Part shown: positions 53,841-64,000 of the stretch, piece after piece
How positions within the stretch are numbered: the stretch's first letter is position 1
Layout: each line of letters starts with the position of its first letter
The notes under the pieces: generated by a model
The model's database searches: none
What the model saw: only the letters and a program-made list of their open reading frames with translations
Told to the model about the DNA's origin: nothing
Position numbers and translations under genes: made by a program
Assembly: GCF_013009075.1 (NCBI RefSeq)
Contig: NZ_CP053108.1
Coordinates: 1,240,001 to 1,304,000 of the forward strand
Direction: 5' to 3'
Source of the DNA: Halomonas sp. TA22
Lineage (GTDB): Bacteria > Pseudomonadota > Gammaproteobacteria > Pseudomonadales > Halomonadaceae
Length of the DNA: 64,000 nucleotides

Positions 53841-55658
53841 ATGAATGTTCTGAGCCATGCTGAACGATCGCGTGTGAAGGTCAGCGAGATGGTGCTGCGA
53901 GATGGTCATCAGTCGCTGATCGCCACCCGCTTGCGAACGGATGACATGCTGCCGGTCTGCGAGGCGCTCGATGCCATCGGCTTTCACAGCCTGGAGGTGT
54001 GGGGCGGGGCGACCTTCGATGCCTGCCTGCGCTTTCTCAAGGAGGATCCCTGGGAGCGCTTGAGGCGGCTTCGAGAGGCGTTGCCCAATACGCCCTTGAT
54101 GGCGCTGCTACGTGGGCAGAACCTGCTGGGGTATCGGCATTATGCCGATGACGTGGTGAAGCGCTTCGTGACCCGAACCGCCGAAAGCGGCGTGGATATA
54201 TTCCGGGTCTTCGATTCGCTCAACGACATGCGCAATCTTGAAACCTCCATGGCGGCCATCAAGTCGGTCGGCAGACACGCCCAGGGCGCATTGTGCTATA
54301 CGGTCAGCCCGGTCCATGATCTCGAGACCTATGTAGCGGATGCCCGCCGGCTGGTCGACATGGGGGCCGATTCGATCGCCATCAAGGACATGGCAGGTCT
54401 GCTTACTCCCTATGCCACCCATGAGTTGGTCGCCGCCCTGGTGGAGGCCGTTGAAGTGCCCATTCACCTGCATGCTCACGCCACTTCCGGCCTCGCCTCT
54501 CAGTGTCACCTCAAGGCAGTCGAAGCGGGGTGTCGACACATCGATACCTGCAGCTCGGCCTTTGCCGGCGGCACCAGCCATCCCGCCACCGAGGCGATGG
54601 TGGCGGCCTTCGCGGGTACCGGCTTCGACACCGGCCTCGATCTGGAGGCGATCAAGGCGATCGGCGATAGGCTGCGCGAGGTGCGCCGCAAGTATGCCGC
54701 CTTCGAGAGCGAATACACTCGCGAGAACGTCTCGGTGCAGATCAGCCAGGTACCGGGCGGCATGATGTCCAACCTGGCCAATCAGCTGAAGGAGCAGAAT
54801 GCGCTGTCGCGCATTCATGAAGTGTTCGACGAGATTCCCCGGGTGCGTGCCGATCTCGGCTATCCACCACTGGTCACGCCGGCCTCCCAGATCGTCGGCT
54901 CCCAGGCAGTGCTCAATGTGCTCACTGGTGAGCGTTACAAGGTGATCACCAATGAGGTGAAGCGCTACCTGATGGGAGGTTATGGGCATCCCCCCGCGCC
55001 GACCGACAAGGGCTTGCGCCAGCGTGCCATAGGCCGGCAGCCGGTCGAGGAGGGACGGCCGGCCGATCGTCTCGAATCCGAGATGGCGAGGCTGACCGAG
55101 GCAATCGGTGGGCTGGCGGGCAGTGAGGAGGATATCCTCACCTTCGCCATGTTTCCCGATATCGGCCGCGACTTCCTGCTTGGCCGGCGTGACGGTACGC
55201 TGCAGCCCGAGCCGTTACCCTCGATGGATGAGGCGAACCGACCTAGTCGCGAGGGCACTCCCACCGAATTCATCATCGACGTGCATGGTGAGTCCTACGA
55301 GGTGCAGATTACGGGGGTAGGGCAGGATACCGGTGGGCGACGCCAGGTCTACATGACCCTGGACGGCATGCCGGAGGCGGTCGTGCTCGAGACCCGCAAC
55401 CGCCATCCGGTGACGCCACAGAGTCGTCGCGCTCGCGCCTCGCTGGCCGGCCATGTAACCACTGCCATGCCGGGCAACATCGTCGAGGTGCTGGTCGAGG
55501 AGGGCGAACTCGTGGATGAAGGGCAGCCGGTGCTGGTGACTGAGGCGATGAAGATGGAGACCGAGCTCCACGCGAGGCAGAGCGGCCGAGTAATGGCGAT
55601 CCATGTGTCGCGAGGCGATCGCGTCATGCCTGGAGAAGTGCTGGTTGAGATCGCCTGA
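53841..55658 (+). CDS. pycB: Pyruvate carboxylase subunit B / oxaloacetate decarboxylase alpha-type protein
   Basis: A 605-residue protein with a carboxyltransferase domain (VLRDGHQSLIATRLRTDDML; DSIAIKDMAGLLTP with the carbamylated lysine; HLHAHATSGLASQCHLKAVE metal site) and a C-terminal biotinyl domain with VTEAMKMETELHARQ. The HAHATSG form is that of OadA/PycB. The linker and tetramerisation parts are intact, so this subunit looks functional, in contrast with its PycA partner. ATG lies 12 bases after the pycA stop with GGAGAG upstream, a two-gene operon. Oxaloacetate decarboxylase beta/gamma subunits are not seen, so a carboxylase role is favoured. Confidence 0.92.
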   Translation: MNVLSHAERSRVKVSEMVLRDGHQSLIATRLRTDDMLPVCEALDAIGFHSLEVWGGATFDACLRFLKEDPWERLRRLREALPNTPLMALLRGQNLLGYRHYADDVVKRFVTRTAESGVDIFRVFDSLNDMRNLETSMAAIKSVGRHAQGALCYTVSPVHDLETYVADARRLVDMGADSIAIKDMAGLLTPYATHELVAALVEAVEVPIHLHAHATSGLASQCHLKAVEAGCRHIDTCSSAFAGGTSHPATEAMVAAFAGTGFDTGLDLEAIKAIGDRLREVRRKYAAFESEYTRENVSVQISQVPGGMMSNLANQLKEQNALSRIHEVFDEIPRVRADLGYPPLVTPASQIVGSQAVLNVLTGERYKVITNEVKRYLMGGYGHPPAPTDKGLRQRAIGRQPVEEGRPADRLESEMARLTEAIGGLAGSEEDILTFAMFPDIGRDFLLGRRDGTLQPEPLPSMDEANRPSREGTPTEFIIDVHGESYEVQITGVGQDTGGRRQVYMTLDGMPEAVVLETRNRHPVTPQSRRARASLAGHVTTAMPGNIVEVLVEEGELVDEGQPVLVTEAMKMETELHARQSGRVMAIHVSRGDRVMPGEVLVEIA

Positions 55659-55773
55659 GTCGCGAGTATGAGATGACAGTGTGGGCGCTATGGGCTACGC
55701 TGTATTGCAGTGCAGCATACTGCTTGTCTCATGACGGCAGGCCGCCACACCATTGCCGACTGGGAGTGACTCC

Positions 55774-58176
55774 ATGCTACCGGCTACGACCTCTATGATG
55801 AATACCGCCCTGTCGCTATTCGATCCGCTCGGGATTGGCCGCGTCTCGCTCGACTACTGGCGAGACGGGGTCGAGCGCAGCGTGCTCTATCTCGATGTGA
55901 TGCGTCAACGCGGCAACCAGTACCTCGAGCACATGGAGCAGACCAAGCCGAACGTATTGGGTTTCGAGTCCGAAGTGCTGATGGATGGTCGCGACTTGCC
56001 GCGGCCCGTCAATTACGAGCTGATGCGCATCATTCCCCCAAAAGGGATTGAAATAGATCCCCTCGAGCGTCCTTTCGTGGTGGTTGACCCGCGTGCCGGC
56101 CATGGGCCCGGGATCGGCGGCTTCAAGCCCGATAGCGAAATCGGTGTGGCATTGCGTGCCGGCCATCCCTGCTACTTCATCGGGTTTCTGCCATTCCCCG
56201 TCCCGGGGCAGACCGTCGAGGATGTGGCCGAGGCTGAGATCGCCTTTCTCAAAGAGGTGATCGCACGCCATCCCGATGTCTCGGAAAAGCCCATGGTGGT
56301 GGGTAATTGCCAGGCTGGCTGGCAGCTGATGATGGCCGCGGCCCTGGAGCCCGACTGCTTTGGACCGATCCTCATCGCGGGCGCGCCGCTCTCCTATTGG
56401 GCGGGCGAACGCGGCAAGGCGCCGATGCGTTATAGCGGAGGGATGACCGGTGGGAGCTGGATGACCGCGCTTGCGGGCGATCTCGGCGCTGGGCTCTTCG
56501 ACGGTGCCTGGCTGGTCCAGAACTTCGAGAAGCTCAATCCGGCCAATACCTTGTGGGGAAAGCAGTATCGCCTCTACGCCAATGTCGATACCGAGGCGCA
56601 GCGCTACCTGCAGTTCGAGCGTTGGTGGGGTGGCCATGTGGTACTCGGCGCGGAGGAGATTCAGTACATCGTCGACAATCTCTTCATCGGCAATCGCTTG
56701 AGCACCGCTGAATTGTCGACCCACGATGGTCGGCGCATCGATCTGCGCAACATTCGTTCGCCGATCGTGGTGTTCTGCTCCAAGGGCGATGACATAACGC
56801 CGCCGCCGCAAGCGCTGGGTTGGGTGAGAGAGCTGTATGGCGATATCGACGATATCATCGCCCACGATCAGACCATTCTTTACTGCGTACACGATACCAC
56901 TGGTCACCTGGGAATCTTCGTCTCGGGCAGTGTCTCGCGTAAGGAGCACACCGAGTTCACGGCCAATATGGACTATATAGACGTCCTGCCGCCGGGACTT
57001 TATGAAACGACCGTGACCGAGCGGGCGGCCAAGGGTGATGACGTCCATATCGATGGTGACTACCTGCTGGAGTTCCAGCCACGCACCCTTGAGGACCTCG
57101 ATGAAGTCGTCAAGCCCAGCGAGGCAGACGATCGACGCTTCGCGACCGTTCAGCGCGTTTCCCAGATCAATCTAGGCATCTATCAGATGCTGGTTCAGCC
57201 CTGGCTACAGGCGACCATTACCCCCTCCGCTGCGCGCTGGATGCGGCGCATGCATCCCATTCGCCTGGCCTACAAGCTTTACTCCGAGCGCAATCCGCTG
57301 ATGGTGCCGGTACCGGTGCTGGCCGACATGATTCTTGCCGATCGGCATGAAGTCGGCGAGGACAATCCCTGGCGTAGTCTCGAGGGAGTCGCCTCCGATC
57401 AGATCATGGCAAGTCTCGACAGCTATCGCGATCTGCGCGATAGCATGACCGAACGGCTCTTCCTTACGTTCTATGGTCAGCCCTGGCTCCAGACCATGGT
57501 GGGGCTGGGCGTGGAAGATCAACCGCTGCGGCGCCGTCCTGGCATCGAGCCGGAGCATCGTCGCTACGTGGCCAGTCGCCAGGCTGAGCTGCGGGCCCAT
57601 ATCGACCAGGGCGGTAGCCATGAAGCGGTCATGCGCTCGTTGATCTTCGTGCTCGGTGGCGCTCCTTCCACCGACGAGCGTAATTTCAACCGACTCAAGG
57701 CATCGAGAGCCGAGCTGGAGCCGGCCTCCAAACTAGCCGACTTCAAGAAGCTGGTACGTGACCAGTTCTCCATTCTCAAACTGGATCGGGATGCAGCACT
57801 GGATGCGCTACCAGGCTTGCTGGCCGGGCTGAGCAACGAAGAGCTCGATAAGCATTTCAGGCATCTCGAGCATGTCGTGCAGGCCAGCGGACCGACAGGG
57901 GAGGAGGTGAATCAGCGATTGGCCGTCGTGCGCAAGCAGTTCGACCTCGCTCGCCCTGCGCCTGAGCCTGAACCTGAGCCCAAGGAGGCTGCCAAGCCAA
58001 AGGCTGAGGCCAAGCCGGCACCAGCGGTTGCCAAGCCGGCGGCCTCCAAAAAGACAGTGAGCAAGTCGGTAATTAAGGAGTCTGCAAGCCAGAAGCCTGC
58101 AAGCAAGAGGGAAGACAAGAAGCCTGCGTCGCAGCGTCGCAACTCCAAGAAGCCACCCTCTTCCAATAATAACTGA
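55774..58176 (+). CDS. DUF3141 protein, poly-hydroxyalkanoate-synthase-like alpha/beta hydrolase
   Basis: An 800-residue protein. Residues about 15-400 resemble class I/III PHA synthases: FDPLGIGRVSLDYWRDGVER, the PFVVVDPRAGHGPGIGGFKP segment, a nucleophile elbow VVGNCQAGWQLMMAAAL (Cys in a GxCxG-like box), CSKGDDITPPPQALGW and the histidine in HDTTGHLGIFVSGS. The middle is helical, and the last about 70 residues are a Lys/Ala/Pro/Ser-rich basic tail similar in composition to PHA-granule or nucleoid-binding proteins. Family DUF3141 has no settled role; a polymer or acyl-transfer function is inferred. ATG 55774 has GGGAGTG upstream; a TTG at 55753 is upstream in frame. Confidence 0.82.
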   Translation: MLPATTSMMNTALSLFDPLGIGRVSLDYWRDGVERSVLYLDVMRQRGNQYLEHMEQTKPNVLGFESEVLMDGRDLPRPVNYELMRIIPPKGIEIDPLERPFVVVDPRAGHGPGIGGFKPDSEIGVALRAGHPCYFIGFLPFPVPGQTVEDVAEAEIAFLKEVIARHPDVSEKPMVVGNCQAGWQLMMAAALEPDCFGPILIAGAPLSYWAGERGKAPMRYSGGMTGGSWMTALAGDLGAGLFDGAWLVQNFEKLNPANTLWGKQYRLYANVDTEAQRYLQFERWWGGHVVLGAEEIQYIVDNLFIGNRLSTAELSTHDGRRIDLRNIRSPIVVFCSKGDDITPPPQALGWVRELYGDIDDIIAHDQTILYCVHDTTGHLGIFVSGSVSRKEHTEFTANMDYIDVLPPGLYETTVTERAAKGDDVHIDGDYLLEFQPRTLEDLDEVVKPSEADDRRFATVQRVSQINLGIYQMLVQPWLQATITPSAARWMRRMHPIRLAYKLYSERNPLMVPVPVLADMILADRHEVGEDNPWRSLEGVASDQIMASLDSYRDLRDSMTERLFLTFYGQPWLQTMVGLGVEDQPLRRRPGIEPEHRRYVASRQAELRAHIDQGGSHEAVMRSLIFVLGGAPSTDERNFNRLKASRAELEPASKLADFKKLVRDQFSILKLDRDAALDALPGLLAGLSNEELDKHFRHLEHVVQASGPTGEEVNQRLAVVRKQFDLARPAPEPEPEPKEAAKPKAEAKPAPAVAKPAASKKTVSKSVIKESASQKPASKREDKKPASQRRNSKKPPSSNNN

Positions 58177-58181
58177 CCGCC

Positions 58182-58219
58182 AGACAGCAGCGCCGGCTCT
58201 AGGGTCGGCGCTGCTGTCT
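58182..58219. terminator. Convergent hairpin between DUF3141 gene and pyruvate kinase
   Basis: AGACAGCAGCGCCG and its exact complement form a 14-bp stem with a 10-base loop, six bases after the DUF3141 stop. It lacks a T-run beyond CTT. Confidence 0.65.
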
Positions 58220-58244
58220 TGGTGTGCTCCTCGTATGCTGGTGA

Positions 58245-59702
58245 CTAGTTCACTTCGAGGATCTTCATGGTATTGGTGCCCCCATGGGAGTTCATGTGAT
58301 CTCCGCGCGTGATGATCACATAGTCACCCAGCTTGGCGATGCCACGCTCGGTCAATATCTTCAGCGCCGCCAGGTTGAGTTCGGTGGGGTTCATGTTGTT
58401 GGGGTCGAAGGGGATCGAGACCACGCCGCGATACAGCGCCATGCGCCGCTGGGCGATGGCGCTGTGCGCCAGGCCGATGATGGGCAGGCCCGAGCGAATC
58501 CGTGAAGCGATCAGCGGCGTGTGCCCCGTCTCGGTCATGCAGACGATGGCAGCCACTCCGGTGAGGTGGTTGGCGGCGTACATGGCGGAGAGCGCGACCG
58601 TCTCGTCGATCTTCGAGAATCCCTCGTGCATGCGGTGCCCCGACTCCTGGGTGCTGCGCTCGCGTTCGGCGCCCAGGCAGAGCCGGTTCATCGCCTCGAC
58701 GGTCTCCACCGGGTAGGCTCCAGCGGCGGTCTCGGCGGAGAGCATCACCGCATCGGTGCCGTCGAGTACCGCATTGGCGACATCGAACACCTCGGCGCGG
58801 GTGGGCAGCGGTGCCTGAATCATCGACTCCATCATCTGGGTGGCGGTGATGACCGCCCTGTTCAGCGTACGCGCTCGCTGGATGAGGCGCTTCTGGACGC
58901 CGATCAGTTGGGCATCGCCAATCTCCACGCCCAGATCGCCGCGTGCCACCATGACGGCTTCTGAAGCGAGGATGATGCCGTCCAGGGTGGCCTCGTCGAC
59001 GACCGCCTCGGCCCGCTCGACCTTGGCGACGAGACCTATCTCCTTGCCCGCCTCGCCAAGCAGCTCGCGCGCCTCCTGCATGTCAGCACCCGAACGCGGA
59101 AAGGAGACGGCCAGATAGTCGACCCCGATGTCGATTGCGGTCTTGAGGTCCGCCTTGTCCTTGTCGGTCAACGCCGCGGCGGAGAGGCCGCCGCCCTGCT
59201 TGTTGATGCCCTTGTTGTTGGAGAGCTTGCCGCCCACCACGACGCGGGTATGTACCTCGGGAGCGTTGACCTTCTCGACCTTCAGTACCAGGCGACCGTC
59301 ATCGAGCAGCAGGACATCGCCGGCAACGACATCCTCGGCCAGGGTCTTGTAGTCGCTACCGACACGTTCGCCATCGCCGTCGTCGCTCCCCAAGGCGGCA
59401 TCGAGGGTGAAGGACTGACCCTCCTTGAGGACCACGGAACCCTCACGAAAGCGTGCAATGCGAATCTTGGGACCTTGCAGGTCGCCTAACACCGCCACGC
59501 TCTTGCCCAGGCGCTCGGCGATCTCGCGGACCTCGCTCAAGCGGCGACGGTGATCTTGTGCCGAGCCATGAGAGAAGTTCAGGCGGACCACATCGACACC
59601 CGCCTTGATCATGGCTTCCAGGACACCTTCGCGGTCGCTGGCCGGACCCAGGGTGGCGACGATCTTGGTGCGGCGAATAGGACCATGCAGGGCGTTCGGC
59701 AT
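58245..59702 (-). CDS. pyk: Pyruvate kinase
   Basis: Catalyses phosphoenolpyruvate to pyruvate. The 485-residue protein has [54 protein letters not shown], the active-site [20 protein letters not shown] block, [20 protein letters not shown] and the C-terminal allosteric domain. The sequence style is closer to PykA than PykF. It lies beside the PycA/PycB locus, which would make oxaloacetate from its product. The divergent topA begins 374 bases upstream. Confidence 0.96.
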   Translation of the reverse strand: MPNALHGPIRRTKIVATLGPASDREGVLEAMIKAGVDVVRLNFSHGSAQDHRRRLSEVREIAERLGKSVAVLGDLQGPKIRIARFREGSVVLKEGQSFTLDAALGSDDGDGERVGSDYKTLAEDVVAGDVLLLDDGRLVLKVEKVNAPEVHTRVVVGGKLSNNKGINKQGGGLSAAALTDKDKADLKTAIDIGVDYLAVSFPRSGADMQEARELLGEAGKEIGLVAKVERAEAVVDEATLDGIILASEAVMVARGDLGVEIGDAQLIGVQKRLIQRARTLNRAVITATQMMESMIQAPLPTRAEVFDVANAVLDGTDAVMLSAETAAGAYPVETVEAMNRLCLGAERERSTQESGHRMHEGFSKIDETVALSAMYAANHLTGVAAIVCMTETGHTPLIASRIRSGLPIIGLAHSAIAQRRMALYRGVVSIPFDPNNMNPTELNLAALKILTERGIAKLGDYVIITRGDHMNSHGGTNTMKILEVN

Positions 59703-60075
59703 TAGAGACTCCCGAGTGGTTGTGCCAGCGAGCGATCCGCCGGCATAGGTTCGTCATGTAGTGTTTTTACTACATCGAGCACACCATACTCCCGTTGGAT
59801 GAAAAATCCCATGTCTCACCCGGCTTAGCAAGTCTCTGCGGATCCCCGGTGCGCTTTGAGCAGAGAACGGCACAAGGTATGAAACGAGTATTAAGTGCTG
59901 CCAGGCTTGCCGCAACCGGGAAGATCGGTCTAGTGTCCAAAGGCAGAAGCGTCGGCGGGGCTGGCGCGATATTGGGCGCTGGGGTAGGGTAGGCGCATTT
60001 TTCCGTTGACCACGATGGGTGTTCGCACCTCGGGCTGGGCCAATGGGGTCCGAGCGAGAAGGAAATTGAAGCACT
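59703..60075. other. Intergenic region between divergent pyk and topA
   Basis: No gene is supported in these 373 bases. It contains a small hairpin ATGTAGT-GTTTTT-ACTACAT (59756-59775) in the pyk leader. Both promoters presumably lie here; I did not find a convincing -35/-10 pair by eye. Confidence 0.6.
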
Positions 60076-62727
60076 ATGGGGAAGTCACTGGTCATCGTCG
60101 AATCGCCGGCCAAGGCGAAGACGATCAACAAGTATCTCGGCAACGATTTCATCGTGAAGTCGAGCGTGGGTCATATTCGTGACCTGCCGACCAGCGGCTC
60201 GGGCAAGTCGGCCTCCGATCCAAAGGAGCGTGCCCGGCAGGCAGCAGCGACGCGCAAGATGTCGCCGGAAGACAAGGAGATCTACAAGAGGCGCAAGGCT
60301 TGGGATCAGCTGATCCGACGCATGGGTATCGACCCTGAGCATGGCTGGGAAGCGCACTACGAGATACTCCCCGGCAAGGAGAAAGTGGTCTCGGAGCTTC
60401 AGAAGTACGCTGCCAAGGCAGATACCGTCTACCTGGCGACGGATTTGGATCGCGAAGGGGAGGCGATCGCCTGGCACCTTCAGGAGACCATTGGCGGCGA
60501 CGATGCGCGCTACAAGCGCGTGGTCTTCAACGAGATCACCAAGAATGCCATCCAGGAGGCCTTCAAGGATCCCGGCAGACTCAATATAGAGCGGGTAGAG
60601 GCGCAGCAGGCGCGGCGATTCCTCGACCGAGTGGTCGGCTTCATGCTCTCGCCGCTGCTGTGGAGCAAGATTGCCCGTGGCCTCTCCGCTGGCCGCGTGC
60701 AGTCGGTGGCGGTACGCCTGATCGTCGAGCGCGAGCGCGAGATCCGCGCCTTCGTGCCCGAGGAGTTCTGGGACGTCCATGCTGACTTGCTGCCGGCGGA
60801 CGTGACCAACGGGGCGAAAGACACCGATCCGATCCGCTTCGAGCTGGTACGCCAGGAGGGCAAAGCGTTTCGCCCCACCTCCGAGGCTGAGACGCTCGAG
60901 CGAATCGCTGCGCTGCGCAAGGCGCCACTCGCGATCACCGCACGCGAGGACAAGCCGACCCGCTCCAAGCCCAATGCCCCCTTTATTACCTCCACGCTGC
61001 AGCAGGCGGCCAGTGGCCGGCTGGGGTTCTCGGTCAAAAAGACCATGACCCTCGCCCAGCGCCTCTATGAGGCGGGTTATATTACCTACATGCGTACCGA
61101 CTCCACCAACCTTTCCAAGGATGCTGTGGAGAGCGTGCGCGATTACATTAGCAGCGAGTATGGCAGTCGCTATCTGCCCGAGGCGCCCAACCGCTACTCC
61201 AGCAAGGAGGGAGCCCAGGAGGCCCACGAGGCGATTCGTCCCTCTGACGTGGCCAGGCAGGCCACCGACCTTGCTGGCATGGAGCGCGACACCGAGCGCC
61301 TCTACGAGTTGATCTGGCGCCAGTTCGTAGCCTGCCAGATGACGCCGGCCGAGTACCTCTCCTCGACCCTGACGGTCGAGGTGCAGGGCTTCGAGCTCAA
61401 GGCCAAGGGGCGTGTGCTCAAGTTCGACGGCTATACTCGCGTCATGAAGCCCGCAGGGAAGAAGGAGGAGGATCAGTCGCTCCCCGATCTCGTCGAGGGC
61501 ACGCCGATGCGTCTCGAGTCCCTCGAGCCCTTGCAGCATTTCACCAAGCCACCGCCCCGTTTTACCGAGGCGAGCCTGGTCAAGGAGCTTGAAAAGCGGG
61601 GGATCGGCAGGCCCTCCACCTATGCGTCGATCATCTCGACGATTCAGGACCGTGGCTACGTCAAGCTCGAGAGTCGGCGCTTCTATGCCGAGAAGCTCGG
61701 CGATATCGTCACCGAGCGGCTCAAGGAGTCGTTCGGCGATCTGATGGACTACTCCTTCACCGCGCGGATGGAGGATAGCCTCGATGAAGTGGCCGAGGGG
61801 AGCCGTGAGTGGCGAGAGCTGCTCGACAGCTTCTATGCCGAGTTCCGGGCCGCCCTCGAGCTTGCCGAGAGCGAGGAGGGGATGCGTCCCAACCAGCCGG
61901 TGCCGACCGACATCGACTGTCCGAGTTGTGGGCGCAAGATGCAGATCCGTACCGCCTCCACCGGCGTCTTCCTGGGGTGCAGCGGTTACAACCTGCCGCC
62001 CAAGGAGCGCTGCAAGACCACCATCGATCTGATTCCTGGCGAAGAGGCGGTCGCCGCCGATGCTGGCGAAGAGGCCGAGACCGAGGCGCTGCGTGCCAAG
62101 CACCGCTGTCCGAAGTGCAGTACCGCCATGGACAGTTACCTGCTCGATGAGACGCGCAAGCTGCATATCTGCGGCAACAGTCCCGATTGCGCGGGCTACG
62201 AGATCGAGACGGGGCGCTTCAAGATCAAGGGCTATGAAGGCCCCACTCTCGAGTGCGACAAGTGTGGCTCGGAAATGCAGCTCAAGACCGGACGCTTCGG
62301 CAAGTATTTCGGCTGTACCAACGAGACGTGCAAGAACACCCGCAAGCTGCTCAGAAGCGGCGAGGCGGCACCCCCGAAGATCGATCCGATTCCGATGCCC
62401 GAGCTTAAGTGTCAGAAGGTCGACGATTACTACGTGCTGCGTGACGGGGCCAGCGGGCTGTTCCTGGCGGCCAGCCAGTTCCCCAAGAATCGCGAAACGC
62501 GCCCGCCGCTGGTGCGCGAGCTCAAGGCGCATGCCGAGGCGCTGCCGGAGAAGTATCACTTCCTGCTCAAAGCGCCGAGCGAGGATCCCGATGGCCGTCC
62601 GTCGCAGATTCGCTTCTCGCGCAAGACCAAGAGCCAGTACGTCATGACCGAGGAGGAGGGTAAGGCGAGCGGCTGGCGCGCACTTTTCGAGAATGGCAAG
62701 TGGCAGGTGGAGGACAAGCGAAAGTGA
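60076..62727 (+). CDS. topA: DNA topoisomerase I
   Basis: Type IA topoisomerase relaxing negative supercoils. The 883-residue protein has the TOPRIM start [20 protein letters not shown] and [20 protein letters not shown], the active tyrosine in [33 protein letters not shown], and three zinc-finger pairs at the C-terminus (CPSCGRKMQ...[10 protein letters not shown]...[10 protein letters not shown]...C) followed by two more topoisomerase C-terminal repeats. Complete. The stop overlaps the next gene in a GTGA junction. Confidence 0.97.
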   Translation: MGKSLVIVESPAKAKTINKYLGNDFIVKSSVGHIRDLPTSGSGKSASDPKERARQAAATRKMSPEDKEIYKRRKAWDQLIRRMGIDPEHGWEAHYEILPGKEKVVSELQKYAAKADTVYLATDLDREGEAIAWHLQETIGGDDARYKRVVFNEITKNAIQEAFKDPGRLNIERVEAQQARRFLDRVVGFMLSPLLWSKIARGLSAGRVQSVAVRLIVEREREIRAFVPEEFWDVHADLLPADVTNGAKDTDPIRFELVRQEGKAFRPTSEAETLERIAALRKAPLAITAREDKPTRSKPNAPFITSTLQQAASGRLGFSVKKTMTLAQRLYEAGYITYMRTDSTNLSKDAVESVRDYISSEYGSRYLPEAPNRYSSKEGAQEAHEAIRPSDVARQATDLAGMERDTERLYELIWRQFVACQMTPAEYLSSTLTVEVQGFELKAKGRVLKFDGYTRVMKPAGKKEEDQSLPDLVEGTPMRLESLEPLQHFTKPPPRFTEASLVKELEKRGIGRPSTYASIISTIQDRGYVKLESRRFYAEKLGDIVTERLKESFGDLMDYSFTARMEDSLDEVAEGSREWRELLDSFYAEFRAALELAESEEGMRPNQPVPTDIDCPSCGRKMQIRTASTGVFLGCSGYNLPPKERCKTTIDLIPGEEAVAADAGEEAETEALRAKHRCPKCSTAMDSYLLDETRKLHICGNSPDCAGYEIETGRFKIKGYEGPTLECDKCGSEMQLKTGRFGKYFGCTNETCKNTRKLLRSGEAAPPKIDPIPMPELKCQKVDDYYVLRDGASGLFLAASQFPKNRETRPPLVRELKAHAEALPEKYHFLLKAPSEDPDGRPSQIRFSRKTKSQYVMTEEEGKASGWRALFENGKWQVEDKRK

Positions 62728-63191
62728 CCCCGAGAGGCCGAACCAACCAGCTGCTCTATCAGGCGGAACTATTGCTGGATATCGATGGCGGGACGGATGA
62801 GCACGCCGACGCCCGTAGAGCGGGGGCCCAGGAGGGGGCGTTGGCGTTGGCAGAGCTTGCGCTCAACGCCGCACTGCGCGAGCTGACCGAGCATGCTCGC
62901 CTGCCGCGCCATGAGTGGCGACTGCTGCTCGGAGACGCGGCACCGTCTCTGGCCGAGCTCGAGCGACTGCGTGAAGAGGCTCGAAGTCCGCAGAGCTGGC
63001 TTGCGGTACTACTGAACCATGTCGAGGCGCTGCATAGTGTCGAGGGCGCCTCGCGTCGCCGACCGGCTGCGGCGTCCACCAGCCTCATCGCTACCGCCGA
63101 GCAGCCCTCGCTTCGCGATGAGCTGCGCTGGTGCCTCGCGCAATTCAAGGCAGAGCTCAATGATCTTCGCGAAACCAGCGTTGAGTGGTGA
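62724..63191 (+). CDS. DUF6586 family protein
   Basis: A 155-residue helical protein starting at GTG 62724, inside the topA stop (GTGA). It opens [20 protein letters not shown] and is followed by Ala/Leu-rich helices and a conserved tail [21 protein letters not shown] recognise the family only as DUF6586, often found after topA in Pseudomonas and Halomonas; no function is established. It lacks signal or membrane segments and is translationally coupled to topA. Confidence 0.75.
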   Translation: MTPRGRTNQLLYQAELLLDIDGGTDEHADARRAGAQEGALALAELALNAALRELTEHARLPRHEWRLLLGDAAPSLAELERLREEARSPQSWLAVLLNHVEALHSVEGASRRRPAAASTSLIATAEQPSLRDELRWCLAQFKAELNDLRETSVEW

Positions 63192-63300
63192 CGGGGTTGC
63201 TCCGGCGATGATACGCTTGGCGGAATGATGACTACGGCCATGGAGCACCATGGTCGTTTTTTATTGCTTGCTTATGCCACATACGATTGGGGGTAGCCGC

Positions 63301-63537
63301 GTGTCAGATACCGCGATTCTGGAAATCGTCGAACTCAGTGATGGTGAAATCGTTCTGCGTGCGGCGGATGGCGATGGCGAGCCGCTGGTGCGCATCCATA
63401 TTTCCGACGAGGCGGCACAACTGCTGCGCAATAGTCGTTTCGAGGTGGCCCAGGAGATGATCGATCACGCCATGTCCCACAGTGGTCTTTGGCAGGAAAC
63501 CCAGGAGGAGCGAGAGACGGGATCGACGCTTCATTAA
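63301..63537 (+). CDS. Conserved small protein, unknown function
   Basis: A 78-residue protein beginning SDTAILEIVELSDGEIVLRA, then GEPLVRIHISDEAAQLLRNS and EVAQEMIDHAMSHSGLWQET. Short proteins of this shape follow topA in pseudomonads. I prefer GTG 63301, where conservation seems to begin and GGGGG lies upstream; an in-frame ATG at 63250 with GGAG nearby would add 17 hydrophobic residues. Its TAA overlaps the following ATG (TAATG). Confidence 0.65.
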   Translation: MSDTAILEIVELSDGEIVLRAADGDGEPLVRIHISDEAAQLLRNSRFEVAQEMIDHAMSHSGLWQETQEERETGSTLH

Positions 63538-64000
63538 TGGCTGCGGAAAGGCTCGCCATCTTCGTTGATGTGCAAAACGTCTACTACACCACCCGACAGG
63601 CATTCGGTCGCCACTTCGACTATAACGCCTTCTGGTCGCGCGTGACGCCGGGCCGTGACTTAGTGGTGGCCAACGCCTATGCGGTCGAGCGGGGCGATGC
63701 CAGGCAACGGCAGTTTCAGAATATTCTGCGCGGTATCGGCTTCAGCGTTAAATTGAAGCCCTATATCCAGCGCAGCGATGGCTCGGCCAAGGGCGACTGG
63801 GATGTGGGGATTACCCTCGATGCGATGGAGACTGCACCTCTTGTCGATCGCGTGGTGCTGCTCTCCGGCGATGGCGATTTCGACCTGCTCGTGGCGCGGA
63901 TGCGTGAGCGGCATGGTGTGATCGTCGACGTGTTCGGCGTCCGACAGCTCAGTGCCGATTCGCTGATTCGCGCGGCCAGCGAGTTCGTGGCGATCGACGC
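63537..64000 (+). CDS. NYN-domain protein (LabA/DUF88 type), cut by the window end
   Basis: The first 154 codons are visible: LAIFVDVQNVYYTTRQAFGR, DLVVANAYAVERGDARQRQF, GDWDVGITLDAMETAPLVDR, VVLLSGDGDFDLLVARMRER and GVIVDVFGV. The acidic residues of FVDVQN, GDWDVG and SGDGDFD form the PIN-like NYN active site of predicted RNases. No stop before 64000. The gene begins at an overlapped TAATG, so it is coupled to its neighbour. The substrate is unknown. Confidence 0.88.
   Translation, partial: MAAERLAIFVDVQNVYYTTRQAFGRHFDYNAFWSRVTPGRDLVVANAYAVERGDARQRQFQNILRGIGFSVKLKPYIQRSDGSAKGDWDVGITLDAMETAPLVDRVVLLSGDGDFDLLVARMRERHGVIVDVFGVRQLSADSLIRAASEFVAID

Noticed and set aside
59754-60152. 132-codon minus-strand frame overlapping the topA start
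   Set aside because: Overlaps topA antisense; Arg/Ser-rich and no domain.
60085-62559. An 824-codon minus-strand frame under topA
   Set aside because: Antisense to intact topA; no recognisable motif and no ribosome site.

Overview
The window is a high-GC chromosome segment from a motile gammaproteobacterium, most likely a moderate halophile of the Halomonas group. This is inferred from the gene order (dusB-fis, accB-accC, mrdA-rodA-mltB-rlpA-dacA-ybeD-lipB), from the strongly acidic exported and variable protein regions, and from a pyrophosphate-type phosphofructokinase beside a PycR/PycA/PycB locus. No prophage, insertion sequence, CRISPR array or rRNA was seen. Almost all of the DNA is chromosomal housekeeping sequence. 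The accessory-looking parts are a decayed toxin-antitoxin patch (about 6,990-7,820), a pair of very different flagellin genes (8,098-11,659) and an EAL relic next to a tRNA-Leu (13,536-14,395).

Layout. 1-3,700: end of a urease operon (ureB tail, ureC, ureE, ureF, ureG) closed by a strong terminator. 3,960-7,020: a diguanylate cyclase with an NMT1-like periplasmic sensor, a DUF2835 protein and an SprA-type putative metalloprotease. 6,990-7,820: remnants of two type II toxin-antitoxin systems. 7,960-11,960: two flagellins with sigma-28 promoters, then a small helical protein. 12,050-14,400: a beta-barrel protein, a small membrane protein, the EAL remnant and tRNA-Leu(UAG). 14,460-20,020: comF, srkA, folE-folX and a gabD-type dehydrogenase. 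20,045-28,180, mostly minus strand: purH, fis, dusB, prmA, accC, accB, dsbD. 28,420-33,490: DUF2333, ppa, a PP2C-kinase fusion that looks catalytically degenerate, and PPi-type phosphofructokinase.

33,670-39,505: mpl-ubiX-lysE, facing a three-gene overlapping operon of two membrane proteins with degenerate GGDEF-like ends and a DedA-PAP2 fusion. 39,590-50,220: proA-nadD-rsfS-rlmH, then the cell-elongation and wall genes mrdA, rodA, mltB, rlpA, dacA, followed by ybeD and lipB; lipA is convergent with lipB. 51,350-58,180: a PycR-like LysR regulator, a PycA-like protein whose ATP-grasp active site is eroded, PycB/OadA, and a PhaC-like DUF3141 protein. 58,245-64,000: pyruvate kinase, topA, two small conserved proteins and a NYN-domain protein cut by the window end.

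The points most worth a second look are the pseudo-phosphatase/pseudo-kinase at 30,432-32,147, the PycA homologue that has lost key biotin-carboxylase residues, the 751-residue flagellin with an insert of about 90-residue repeats, the overlapping operon at 36,302-39,505, and the frameshifted MazF-type toxin beside a relic antitoxin and a perfect 24-bp inverted repeat. All functional calls are from reading translations by eye; no database search was run.
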